Shown: positions 1 to 7,442 of the stretch, piece after piece
Position numbering within the stretch: position 1 is the first letter of the stretch
Layout of the letters: each line of letters opens with the position of its first letter
Source of the DNA: Oscillospiraceae bacterium
GTDB taxonomy: Bacteria; Bacillota; Clostridia; Saccharofermentanales; Saccharofermentanaceae
DNA length: 12,472 bases
Assembly (NCBI GenBank): GCA_902767145.1
Contig: CACXGG010000057.1
Coordinates: 1-12,472 of the forward strand
Reading direction: 5' to 3'
The notes under the pieces: generated by a model
The model's input: only the letters and a program-made list of their open reading frames with translations
The model's database searches: none
Told to the model about the DNA's origin: nothing
Translations under genes and position numbers: made by a program

Positions 1-72
1 AAAAAGCAGCGCCAGGAGGCCCTGGAAGAGGAGTACGACGAGATCGACGACATGGAGGATGCGGATTTCTGA
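1..72 (+). CDS. C-terminal end of an unidentified acidic protein (partial)
   Basis: The frame starting at base 1 is open and ends at TGA (70-72), giving 23 residues that begin KKQRQEALEEEYDEIDDMED and finish ADF. The start lies outside the window. The tail is strongly charged: a short basic/Gln stretch followed by a run of Glu and Asp. It would suit a helical or disordered acidic C-terminus. No motif identifies the family, so no function is proposed. No intrinsic terminator is visible after the stop; the next sequence is the REP-like repeat at 81-135. The reading frame and codon use (gag, gac, atc) match those of the real genes downstream, which is the main reason to call it coding. Confidence 0.6.
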   Translation, partial: KKQRQEALEEEYDEIDDMEDADF

Positions 73-80
73 GGAGAGAT

Positions 81-135
81 GTGTCCCCGTGTGCCAAAAT
101 GTGCCAGTTAGAGATACGTCCCCAAGTGTCACATT
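81..135. repeat. REP-like intergenic repeat with two GTCCCC half-units
   Basis: Two related half-units lie in the same direction, tGTCCCCgtGTGcCA (82-96) and cGTCCCCaaGTGtCA (117-131). Between them is a second short direct repeat (GTGCCA at 91-96 and 101-106). AATGTG (98-103) and CACATT (130-135) form 6-bp inverted arms. From memory, sequences of the GGGGACA / TGGCACA / TGTCACA type are spread between genes in many bacteria and are often linked to REP-associated IS200-like (RAYT) transposases. That link is recollection, not something shown here, and no transposase gene is present. The right edge overlaps the -35 box of the following gene. Confidence 0.5.
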
Positions 136-161
136 GAATTTTATTTTTTCCCTGCTATACT
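134..161 (+). promoter_or_regulatory. Predicted promoter for the acyl-CoA synthetase gene
   Basis: TTGAAT (134-139) and TATACT (156-161) are separated by 16 bp, a good sigma-A type match. The -35 box shares its first two bases with the end of the REP-like repeat. Transcription would start near 168, leaving a leader of about 30 nt with AAGGAG (185-190) 8 nt before the ATG at 199. Confidence 0.6.
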
Positions 162-198
162 TATTTAGGCGAGTTTTTAAAATAAAGGAGACAGGGAT

Positions 199-1833
199 AT
201 GCCCGTTACAGAATATCTTGAAAGAAATGCCAAGCTCTACGGAGACGAAGTAGCGCTTGTAGAATATAACCCGGAGCAGCAGGAGCTGGGCCGCGTAACA
301 TGGAAAGAGTATGAGCTGATCCAGCCCACAGATACACAGGCTTACAGAAGAGAGATCACCTGGAAGGTCTTCGATGAGAAGGCTAACCGCCTTGCGAATA
401 TGCTCCTTTCCAGAGGTATCAAGAAGGGCAACAAGATCGGTATCCTGATGATGAACTGTCTTGAATGGCTGCCCATCTATTTCGGTATCCTTAAGACAGG
501 TGCCATTGCAGTGCCCCTGAATTTCCGTTATACATCTGATGAGATCCTTTACTGCTCAAAGCTGGCAGAACTGGATATCCTTCTTTTCGGACCTGAATTT
601 ATCGGCCGTATAGAGAATATCGAAGCAACGCTTCACAAGAATACAGCGCTTATCTTTGTAGGTGAGACATGTCCCACATTCGCTGAGGACTACCGTGTCA
701 TCACAGCAGATTATTCAAGCACATCACCTAATATTGAGATCACAGATGAGGATGAGGGAGCTATCTATTTCTCATCCGGTACTACAGGATTCCCCAAGGC
801 TATCCTGCATAAGCATAAGAGTCTGATGCATGCTGCTGCAGTTGAGCAGAAGCATCACTCCACATCAAGAGATGACTGCTTCCTCTGCATCCCGCCCCTT
901 TATCACACAGGCGCAAAGATGCACTGGATGGGAAGCCTTATAAGCGGTTCCAAGGCAGTACTTCTCCGCGGTACAAAGCCTGAGTATATCTTCAAGGCTG
1001 TATCAGAAGAGCACTGTACTCTCGTATGGCTCCTGGTACCCTGGGCACAGGATATCCTGGATGCACTGGACAGAGGAGACATCAAGATCTCTGATTACCA
1101 CCTGGAGCAGTGGAGGCTCATGCACATCGGAGCCCAGCCCGTTCCCAGATCCCTGATCAAGAGATGGCTGGAGTATTTCCCGAACCACCAGTATGACACG
1201 AACTATGGTCTTTCCGAGTCCATCGGACCCGGCTGCGTACACCTGGGCGTTGAGAATGTCCACAAGGTAGGTGCCATCGGTATCCCCGGATATGGCTGGG
1301 AGTGCAAGATCATCGATGAGAAGGGCAATGAGGTACAGCAGGGAGAAGTCGGTGAGCTCTGTGTAAAGGGCGACGGCGTCATGGTCTGCTACTACAATAA
1401 CCCTGAAGCAACAGCTGAGGTCCTTAAGGACGGATGGCTCTTAACAGGTGATATGGGACGTCAGGATGAGGACGGTTTCATCTTCCTGGTAGACAGGAAG
1501 AAGGACGTTATCGTCTGCGGCGGTGAGAATCTCTATCCCGTTGAGATCGAGGATTTCCTCATGAAGAACGACAGGATCAAGGATGTCGCTGTTATCGGTC
1601 TGCCCGACAAGAGACTTGGTGAGATCGAGGGTGCCATCATCGAAGTAAAAGAGGGAATGGAGCTTTCCGAGGACGAGGTAAACGAGTTCTGCCTCCAGCT
1701 TCCCAGATATAAGAGACCCAGGAAGATCATCTTCGCTCCGGTCCTTAGAAATGCCACAGGAAAGATCGAGAAGCCCAAGCTCCGTAAGCTCTACGGACAG
1801 GAGCATCTCGTAGATTTCGAGAATCAGGACTGA
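199..1833 (+). CDS. Acyl-CoA synthetase / AMP-forming acid-CoA ligase
   Basis: A 544-residue member of the ANL adenylating family, which activates a carboxylic acid with ATP to an acyl-AMP and passes it to CoA (or another thiol). All core motifs are present: the phosphate-binding loop SSGTTGFPK (192-200), YGLSES (336-341), TGD (416-418), the hinge VDRKKDVI (431-438), GGENLYP (441-447) and the C-terminal NATGKIEK with the expected catalytic lysine K522. The protein looks complete and probably cytosolic; there is no signal peptide. The N-terminus carries an extra segment, with VTWK (33-36) echoed by ITWK (53-56) before the usual start of the family fold. The start is supported by AAGGAG 8 nt upstream and a promoter at 134-161. 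The substrate cannot be read from sequence; medium or long fatty acids, or carnitine-type acids, are possible. A membrane protein of unknown function follows 16 nt downstream and may be co-transcribed. Confidence 0.93.
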   Translation: MPVTEYLERNAKLYGDEVALVEYNPEQQELGRVTWKEYELIQPTDTQAYRREITWKVFDEKANRLANMLLSRGIKKGNKIGILMMNCLEWLPIYFGILKTGAIAVPLNFRYTSDEILYCSKLAELDILLFGPEFIGRIENIEATLHKNTALIFVGETCPTFAEDYRVITADYSSTSPNIEITDEDEGAIYFSSGTTGFPKAILHKHKSLMHAAAVEQKHHSTSRDDCFLCIPPLYHTGAKMHWMGSLISGSKAVLLRGTKPEYIFKAVSEEHCTLVWLLVPWAQDILDALDRGDIKISDYHLEQWRLMHIGAQPVPRSLIKRWLEYFPNHQYDTNYGLSESIGPGCVHLGVENVHKVGAIGIPGYGWECKIIDEKGNEVQQGEVGELCVKGDGVMVCYYNNPEATAEVLKDGWLLTGDMGRQDEDGFIFLVDRKKDVIVCGGENLYPVEIEDFLMKNDRIKDVAVIGLPDKRLGEIEGAIIEVKEGMELSEDEVNEFCLQLPRYKRPRKIIFAPVLRNATGKIEKPKLRKLYGQEHLVDFENQD

Positions 1834-1849
1834 TCCTGCTTTTGATCAC

Positions 1850-3142
1850 ATGACCCGTCTTGGCGACAGATCCTTATATTCTTTCTACAGGGAGAACAGG
1901 ACTCTTCTGATGGGTTATCTTGCCCTGGCCCTTGTCTTTTCCATACTGATGTACGGATATGCAGGCATGGCCTTTGCTTCAGACGGCGATCTCGACGTGG
2001 GATCTATAGGCGGATCTTCCGCCATTGCTTTCCGCGAAGCTGCAGAGCAGTCCTTCGGTATATCTGTTTCCCCGGCAACAGTCCTGGCCTTTTCGTCAGT
2101 AATGTCCATCCTGAAGGAATATGGTGTCATCGGCGATGTGCTGCCGTGCCTGGACTTCGGCATCTGCGATTACTGGCCTGTGCGCCTTATCTCTTTTTTG
2201 TGGTTTGCCGTGAGCATGCTGTTTTCCATGCTTGGTTCCAAGGCAGAGGAGATAGAATCAAAATATATCGGTCCCGTCATGTGCTTTATCCTGGCTTTCT
2301 ACAGAGCCGCCAACTTTATGTCCGGCGGTGAGCTGGTAAGTGCTGCAGGATTTGATGCCGGCGTGGTGGCTTCCGTGGGTACGGGAGTACTGACCATTGT
2401 CCTGGAGTTTTTAAAGCTCATCCTGTCACTTCTGGTGTTCTTTATAGTCCGCTATACAAACTACGGAGTATCTCTTTTCGTGGCACTTCTGAGCGGTATC
2501 CATTACTGGATAAATGCGCTCTATAAGTTTATCCGTGCATTCCTGGTAATAGGGCTTCTCATAATCGCAGACAAGTTCCCGGCACTCTTCTATGTGATCT
2601 ACGGAATAATAATCCTCATATCCTTCTTCGTATTCCGCTGGGCCATCTCCGTTATAAGATATGTGAAGGCGATATTCATCAGGCCTTTCTTCTCCGCGAT
2701 ATTCAGAAGAAAGAAGGAAGTTCCCCTCGTACATAAAAAGGCACCTAAAAAATACAGAAATGCATCTTTGTGTCTGCCGGTTTTCTTTATGAAAAATACC
2801 GACAAGAACCTGAAGGTCAGGAAAAGGGATCTCTGGTGGCTTGTCAGTTCCGAAGGAAAGACTTTCTTTGTAAGCTCCAGGGGCGTAGCGCGAAAAGAGC
2901 AGAAGTTTACTGCAGAGGGCCTCTTCCTCAAAGAGCCCGGTGTCCTTAAGGGAGTCATCGAGATCTTTGATATGAAGGATCCCGATAAGAAAGCATCCTC
3001 CGGCAACAGGTCCATCCTTCTTGTCATGAGCAGGGAATATGCCAAAAAGATACCCGGGATCTTAGAGATCACGGGCTTTACGGAATATGTCAAACCTCAG
3101 AAGAGCGTGGAGGCTAAAACGGAAGTTACGACTTTATCCTGA
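1850..3142 (+). CDS. Polytopic membrane protein of unknown function with cytosolic-type C-terminal domain
   Basis: A 430-residue protein I do not recognise. A hydrophobic segment at about 19-40 follows a basic N-terminus; AFA|S at 41-44 could be a signal-peptidase site, but the segment may equally be an anchor. A loop with acidic residues (45-110) follows, including three Cys (C100, C106, and C145 in a later helix). Further likely membrane segments lie at about 111-128, 138-156, 171-200, 205-222, 228-239 and 245-266. After a very basic patch (RRKK 286-289, KK 297-298, KK 300-301) comes a soluble domain of about 130 residues rich in beta-type patterns. No catalytic motif is evident. The ATG at 1850 has no clear ribosome site, so expression may depend on coupling to the acyl-CoA synthetase 16 nt upstream; an in-frame ATG at 1910 is an alternative start. 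The 3' end overlaps the convergent glycosyltransferase gene by 17 bp. Confidence 0.8.
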   Translation: MTRLGDRSLYSFYRENRTLLMGYLALALVFSILMYGYAGMAFASDGDLDVGSIGGSSAIAFREAAEQSFGISVSPATVLAFSSVMSILKEYGVIGDVLPCLDFGICDYWPVRLISFLWFAVSMLFSMLGSKAEEIESKYIGPVMCFILAFYRAANFMSGGELVSAAGFDAGVVASVGTGVLTIVLEFLKLILSLLVFFIVRYTNYGVSLFVALLSGIHYWINALYKFIRAFLVIGLLIIADKFPALFYVIYGIIILISFFVFRWAISVIRYVKAIFIRPFFSAIFRRKKEVPLVHKKAPKKYRNASLCLPVFFMKNTDKNLKVRKRDLWWLVSSEGKTFFVSSRGVARKEQKFTAEGLFLKEPGVLKGVIEIFDMKDPDKKASSGNRSILLVMSREYAKKIPGILEITGFTEYVKPQKSVEAKTEVTTLS

Positions 3143-3827
3143 TGGCCAGGAGCTTGAACATGGTCTTTATGTAACTGATGATGAAGGGCAGGAGACGCCT
3201 CTTTGATTCACCGAATATCCTTTTGTTAAATGTGATGGGCACTTCAGCGATCCTGAAGTTCTTCTTGCCTGTCTTTATCTTCATGAGAAGGAGGATCTCT
3301 TCAAGGACATCGTAGTTTGTGGACTTGAGCTCCACCTGCCTTACGATATCGCCCCTGTACATCCTGAAGTTAGTGGAAAGATCCTTTGCCTTTATTCCCA
3401 GAACGATCCTGAAAGCGAAGTTCAGGATGTGTGACATGATCTTTGAAGATGTGGCGTCGTTTGTCTTTCCGCCCTTTATATATCTTGATCCGATGACTAC
3501 GTCGTAGCCTTCATTGAACTTGTGGTAGATGTCAGGGATATGGCAGGGATCGTGGGAACCGTCGCTGTCCAGATAGAGAAGGGAATCGCCCTTAGCTGTC
3601 TCGATGCCTTTCTTGTAAGCACCGCCAAAACCGGGATCTGCCTGGTTTACGTAGATGGCGCCGTTTTCTTCACAGACCTGCCTGGAGTTGTCCAGGGGTT
3701 CCTTTGTGTCTACAACGATGATCTCGTAGTCTTCGGTAAGATCTCTGAGCTGCTCCCTGATCCTGGGGATCATGATGCGAAGGTTCTCTTCTTCTTTGTA
3801 TGCAAGTAAAACGACGCTAAGTTCCAT
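3126..3827 (-). CDS. Family 2 glycosyltransferase, polyprenyl-phosphate sugar synthase-like
   Basis: A 233-residue GT-A fold transferase resembling dolichol-phosphate mannosyltransferase (DPM1/DpgS-type) catalytic domains. These move a sugar from a nucleotide donor to a polyprenyl phosphate at the cytosolic membrane face. Visible features are the N-terminal strand MELSVVLLAYKEEENL, the metal-binding DSDGSHDP (87-94), GSRYIKGG (113-120) and FGESKR (205-210) before a basic, partly hydrophobic tail. The usual first Asp motif (VDDGSxD) is replaced by VVDTKEPLDNS (38-48), a variant I recall in clostridial homologues. There are no separate C-terminal membrane helices. I chose the ATG at 3827 because AGAGGG sits 6 nt upstream and the protein then starts on the conserved first strand; a longer open frame to 3911 adds 28 unlike residues. 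It is divergent from a GT-C-like membrane protein. The donor sugar is unknown. Confidence 0.9.
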   Translation of the reverse strand: MELSVVLLAYKEEENLRIMIPRIREQLRDLTEDYEIIVVDTKEPLDNSRQVCEENGAIYVNQADPGFGGAYKKGIETAKGDSLLYLDSDGSHDPCHIPDIYHKFNEGYDVVIGSRYIKGGKTNDATSSKIMSHILNFAFRIVLGIKAKDLSTNFRMYRGDIVRQVELKSTNYDVLEEILLLMKIKTGKKNFRIAEVPITFNKRIFGESKRRLLPFIISYIKTMFKLLAIRIKS

Positions 3828-3855
3828 ATTTCCCTCTGTTTCGGTTTCTTTGTCG

Positions 3856-3864
3856 ATTTTATCA
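3856..3864 (-). promoter_or_regulatory. Extended -10 promoter for the glycosyltransferase
   Basis: Read on the minus strand, this is TGATAAAAT: a TGN extension directly joined to a TAAAAT -10 box, about 30 nt before the ATG at 3827. A convincing -35 box is not visible, which is tolerated by extended -10 promoters. Confidence 0.45.
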
Positions 3865-3902
3865 CAATGAAGGAGAAATGATAAATATTCTTGATCATGG
3901 TA

Positions 3903-3908
3903 TATAAT
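3903..3908 (+). promoter_or_regulatory. Candidate -10 box for the GT-C-like gene
   Basis: A perfect TATAAT within TATATAAT lies 20 bp before the TTG start at 3929. No good -35 box is present at the right distance, so this is tentative. If used, the leader would be about 15 nt and would consist almost wholly of the GAGGTG ribosome site (3917-3922). Confidence 0.4.
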
Positions 3909-3928
3909 CAATATGTGAGGTGTTTTAT

Positions 3929-5401
3929 TTGAAGATCAGGTTCAGCAGCTTTTTACTGGCAGCCCTTATCTTTCTGGCGCTGCCTGTGATGGTATTTTTT
4001 TTCGGGACGGTGAAGTTTCCCGTGGCTTTGGTATGCTCGGCGGTGCTGGGTGTGTCCGTCTTCTTTGCCTATAAGGAGTCTTTATCATCCGATCCTGAGA
4101 TCACGGTCTCTCCGGCTTCCTGTATCATCATCTTTGCCGTTTCCCTGGTGTGGGTATTCTTCTGCGGTGTCAGCGAATATTCCTGGACCACGGCTGATCA
4201 TCCGTACCGTGCTGCTATCCTGAACGATCTTATAGAATACGACTGGCCTGTGATCTATTCGCTTCCGGACGGTCAGGCTGCCTTTGCCTACTACTATGCA
4301 TTCTGGGCTGTCCCTGCTGCTCTGGGGAAGATCTTCGGTCTCGGCCTTGCCAGGGTGGTGCTCCTTCTGCAGACATCCCTCGGTATCTGGCTGACTGTCA
4401 TAGGCCTTTCTTTTTTCAGGAAAAAGTACACGCCTTATATCCTTGCTATGGTGATCCTTTTTTCCACTTTTGACTACATCCCGCTGCCGCTGCTGGATAT
4501 CCTCCATCTTTATGACGGCCCCTTTGAAGGGTGGAATAATGCCCTTAATATCCACTGTAATACTTTCCAGGTGATGAACGTTTTTAACCAGTCTGTTCCC
4601 GGGTGGCTTATAGTATCCCTGATGCTGAACTTTAAGAATGGAAAGCAGGTGGGACTTATGGGAGGGCTCATGTTCTGCTACTCCCCCTGGGCTGTTTTCG
4701 GAATGATACCCTTTGCACTTTATAAGCTGTTCCCTAAGGTGTCGGATATACTGACCTTCAGAAATATTGCTTTCCCCGGGTGTGCTCTTCTTGTGCTGAC
4801 ATCCTACTTTACCCTTGGAAATTCCATGACATCATGCTTTACATACGAAAAGTACGACAACTTCGCTCTCTATCTTCTTTCGCTTCTCTGCTTTGCAGTA
4901 TTCGAGGCGGGGATATGGATCCTCCTTCTTTATCCCCGGAAAAAGACGGCTATCTCATATCTGGGTATCACAAGGAACTTTATCCTGGTGTGTATCGTAC
5001 TGCCCCTTGTTTATCTGACGCTCTATGATCTGGGTGGACTTGCCAACGATCTTCTCCTTAGAGGATCCATGGTCCCCATGTTCATCCTGACGCCCCTGGC
5101 GGCCATCAAGCTGGAGGAGATCATAGCTTCCATCAAGAAGGCAGGAAGCATAGGACTTCCCAATGCGGGAAAGCTCCTTCTTTATTTCATCACATGCCTT
5201 ACTCCTTTTATGCTCCTTCTGGCATCCGTCACCGGGACCATCCAGATATATACCACCACCGGATTTGATACCAACCCTGACAGATACGAGATCGGATCTT
5301 TCGGCTCCCTGACAGGGGAGAAGTATGAGGCATATTACGATACCATCCCGGTGTCCTTTGAGTATGAGGACAGCTTTTTCTTTAAGTACCTTTCTAAGTG
5401 A
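3929..5401 (+). CDS. Multi-spanning membrane protein, possible GT-C type glycosyltransferase
   Basis: A roughly 490-residue integral membrane protein with about 11-12 hydrophobic segments. The start is taken as TTG at 3929 because GAGGTG (3917-3922) lies 6 nt upstream; a GTG at 3920 overlaps that site and would add three residues. After two or three N-terminal helices comes a loop with WTTADHPYRAAILNDLI (86-102 from the TTG) and DWPVIY (105-110). Near the C-terminus, ND-x3-R-x-S-x2-P lies at about 373-383. Charged and aromatic residues in the first large loop are typical of GT-C enzymes, which use polyprenyl-phosphate sugars on the outer face. I recall similar uncharacterised clostridial proteins with a D-W-x-H...LI...WPV pattern, but the family assignment is inference. 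The divergent neighbour resembles a polyprenyl-phosphate sugar synthase, which fits a shared glycan pathway. O-antigen-type flipping or polymerisation is an alternative. Confidence 0.8.
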   Translation: MKIRFSSFLLAALIFLALPVMVFFFGTVKFPVALVCSAVLGVSVFFAYKESLSSDPEITVSPASCIIIFAVSLVWVFFCGVSEYSWTTADHPYRAAILNDLIEYDWPVIYSLPDGQAAFAYYYAFWAVPAALGKIFGLGLARVVLLLQTSLGIWLTVIGLSFFRKKYTPYILAMVILFSTFDYIPLPLLDILHLYDGPFEGWNNALNIHCNTFQVMNVFNQSVPGWLIVSLMLNFKNGKQVGLMGGLMFCYSPWAVFGMIPFALYKLFPKVSDILTFRNIAFPGCALLVLTSYFTLGNSMTSCFTYEKYDNFALYLLSLLCFAVFEAGIWILLLYPRKKTAISYLGITRNFILVCIVLPLVYLTLYDLGGLANDLLLRGSMVPMFILTPLAAIKLEEIIASIKKAGSIGLPNAGKLLLYFITCLTPFMLLLASVTGTIQIYTTTGFDTNPDRYEIGSFGSLTGEKYEAYYDTIPVSFEYEDSFFFKYLSK

Positions 5402-5412
5402 TCATCTCTTTG

Positions 5413-5421
5413 TGATATACT
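5413..5421 (+). promoter_or_regulatory. Extended -10 promoter immediately before the ABC-F gene
   Basis: TGATATACT is a TGN extension plus a TATACT -10 box (5416-5421). It ends only 9 nt before the ATG at 5431, so transcription would begin about 5428-5431. The -35 region falls in the last codons of the upstream gene and is weak (TTTCTA). This geometry predicts a leaderless or nearly leaderless message. Confidence 0.45.
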
Positions 5422-5430
5422 GTTCGGGCT

Positions 5431-7341
5431 ATGCCGGTATTAAGTGTTGACAATCTCTCGGTCTCTTTTGGCGAGAATAAGGTTTTGGACAAGATCTCCT
5501 TCATGATAAATGAGGGGGATAAGATCGCGTTCATCGGAAATAACGGAGCCGGAAAATCCACTCTTTTCAAGACCATAAAAGGTACCCAGAGACCTGATGA
5601 CGGGAAGGTCATCTATCACGGAAATACCATAGTCGGATTCCTGTCCCAGAGTATGGAGGAGCAGGACCTTAACAGTAATACATTAAAGCCTCAGGTGCTG
5701 ATAGAGGCAGAGGCTTCCAAGATGGAATTGGAGCATGAGATCTCGGTATGCACCGATGAGGACAGGCTCAAGACACTGATGGCCGATTATTCGTCTGTTA
5801 CAGCGAAGTATGAAGCCCTTGGCGGCTATGACTATGATCACAGGATCATGGAGGCGCTTTCGGGTCTCGGCCTTTCCGGGATAGATGAGAGATCTGATCT
5901 TTCCACTTTGTCGGGAGGAGAGAAGATGAGGGTCTGTCTTGCAAGGCTTATAGTCGAAAGACCTGATGTACTCCTTCTTGACGAGCCCACCAACCACCTT
6001 GATATAGATGCAGTGGAGTGGCTGGAGGATTTCCTGTCATCCTACGGCGGAGCTGTTTTCGTCATATCCCATGACAGACATTTCATAGACAGGATCGCCA
6101 ACCGCGTCATCGAGCTCGACAACGGAAGGATAACGGAGTACAGGGGAAACTATGAAGCCTACCGTATCCAGAAGAAGGAGTTCCTCAAGTCCCAGACGGC
6201 TACGGTGGAGAACCTGAAGCGTGAACTCGAGCATCAGCTGGACGTTAAGCAGACCATGCTCTCCCACAGAAATATCAGCGGATACCATCAGAGGGAAAAG
6301 ATGGTGGACAAGCTGGAGAAGATCCTTCAGGCAGAGATAGATAAGCTCCCAGGCGGAAAGAACTCCATGAGCTTCACCCCGGTGCCTGTGGAGAGGACAG
6401 GTGCTGACGATAAGCTCCTTCTGGCTGTAAAAGACGTTTCCAAGAACTTCGATGACGGCCCTATGATCTTTTCGCATATATCATTTGAACTTAAGGCGGG
6501 AGAGAAGATATTCCTCTGCGGACCCAACGGATGTGGAAAATCCACTCTTCTTACCATGCTCCTGGGACGCCAGGGAGGCTTTGACGGAACAGTCTTTATA
6601 AGCAAGGCAGCTTCTGTGGGCTATATGGAACAGTTCGTTCCCTTTGATGATGAGACTGCTTCCTGCCTTGACGAGCTCCTTTCCAGGAGCGATCTTTCCA
6701 TGACTGCTGCCCGCTCCATGCTGGCGCGCTTCGGTTTCAGGGGAGAGGATGTACATAAGAGGATAGAGGTGCTGTCCGGAGGCGAGAGGTCACGTCTTTA
6801 TCTCTGCTGCCTTCTTGAGGAAAATCCCGATATCCTCTTCCTGGATGAGCCTACAAACCATCTCGATATAGAGTCCCGTGAGATACTGGAGGATGCCCTC
6901 TCAGGATACAGCGGCGCTATCGTCTGCGTTTCCCATGACCGTTTCTTCATCGACAAGTGTGCAGACAGGATCCTTGGATTTATGAATGGTACGGCTGAGC
7001 TGTTCGATAAGTACCAGTACTACAGAAAGGCCGTCGTTTCCTCGAAAAGCGTTCCTGCCGCACCTTCCGCTGAAACGAAGCCTGCTGAGGAGAAGACTTC
7101 CCGCATGACGGAGGGAAAGGCTGCTTCCATCAACAGGGCAAAGGACCGTAAGGAATCTGCCAGAAGGCGTGAGAGGATGCGCTTCCTGGAGTCGGAGATA
7201 GAAAGGCTCGAAAAGGAACAGGCGGATCTGGAGGCCACGTTTACATCAGGAGCCGGGGCAGAGGAATATAAGAAATATGCCGATAACGCCGCCCTGATAG
7301 AGTCCATGTATGAGGAGTATTCCTCTTTGGAGGAAGAGTAA
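5431..7341 (+). CDS. ABC-F family ATPase (ribosome-associated)
   Basis: A 636-residue protein with two ATP-binding cassettes and no membrane segments. Cassette 1 has Walker A GNNGAGKST (36-44), signature LSGGE (160-164), Walker B LLLDEPTNHLD (181-191) and SHDR (213-216). Cassette 2 has GPNGCGKST (364-372), LSGGE (448-452), LFLDEPTNHLD (469-479) and SHDR (501-504). The linker (about 240-320) is the usual helical arm that in this family reaches the P-site tRNA. A charged, coiled-coil C-terminal extension (about 565-636) resembles YdiF/Uup-type members. ABC-F proteins act on ribosomes to relieve stalling or to protect against antibiotics; with no resistance context here, a housekeeping translation factor is more likely. 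The ATG at 5431 begins exactly at the conserved MPVLSVDNLSVSFG but has no Shine-Dalgarno sequence, and a -10 box lies just upstream. Confidence 0.93.
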   Translation: MPVLSVDNLSVSFGENKVLDKISFMINEGDKIAFIGNNGAGKSTLFKTIKGTQRPDDGKVIYHGNTIVGFLSQSMEEQDLNSNTLKPQVLIEAEASKMELEHEISVCTDEDRLKTLMADYSSVTAKYEALGGYDYDHRIMEALSGLGLSGIDERSDLSTLSGGEKMRVCLARLIVERPDVLLLDEPTNHLDIDAVEWLEDFLSSYGGAVFVISHDRHFIDRIANRVIELDNGRITEYRGNYEAYRIQKKEFLKSQTATVENLKRELEHQLDVKQTMLSHRNISGYHQREKMVDKLEKILQAEIDKLPGGKNSMSFTPVPVERTGADDKLLLAVKDVSKNFDDGPMIFSHISFELKAGEKIFLCGPNGCGKSTLLTMLLGRQGGFDGTVFISKAASVGYMEQFVPFDDETASCLDELLSRSDLSMTAARSMLARFGFRGEDVHKRIEVLSGGERSRLYLCCLLEENPDILFLDEPTNHLDIESREILEDALSGYSGAIVCVSHDRFFIDKCADRILGFMNGTAELFDKYQYYRKAVVSSKSVPAAPSAETKPAEEKTSRMTEGKAASINRAKDRKESARRRERMRFLESEIERLEKEQADLEATFTSGAGAEEYKKYADNAALIESMYEEYSSLEEE

Positions 7342-7381
7342 CTTCTTCATCTTTTCGTTAAGGAAAATATACAGTATCGGT

Positions 7382-7411
7382 TTGAGTTATAGTTCTTACC
7401 TATAGTAAAAT
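7382..7411 (+). promoter_or_regulatory. Predicted promoter of the leuCDB operon
   Basis: TTGAGT (7382-7387) and TAAAAT (7406-7411) are separated by 18 bp. An overlapping TATAGT (7401-7406) is poorly spaced. The predicted leader is only about 25 nt, leaving no room for a T-box or peptide attenuator between promoter and start codon. Confidence 0.5.
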
Positions 7412-7442
7412 AAGCCTATCAATTACAAAGGCGGATCTGTCT

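Noticed and set aside
59..253. Open frame of 64 codons across the left intergenic region
   Set aside because: It spans the REP-like repeat, the promoter and the start of the synthetase in another frame, and has no ribosome site.
2599..3093. 164-codon minus-strand open frame inside the membrane protein gene
   Set aside because: It is antisense to a well-formed membrane protein frame, has no family features and no clear ribosome site.
3828..3911. N-terminal extension of the glycosyltransferase to the ATG at 3911
   Set aside because: The extra 28 residues do not fit the family, and a good ribosome site supports the ATG at 3827.
7342..7442. Possible T-box or leucine leader peptide before leuC
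   Set aside because: No T-box core sequence, terminator hairpin or Leu-rich short frame is visible.
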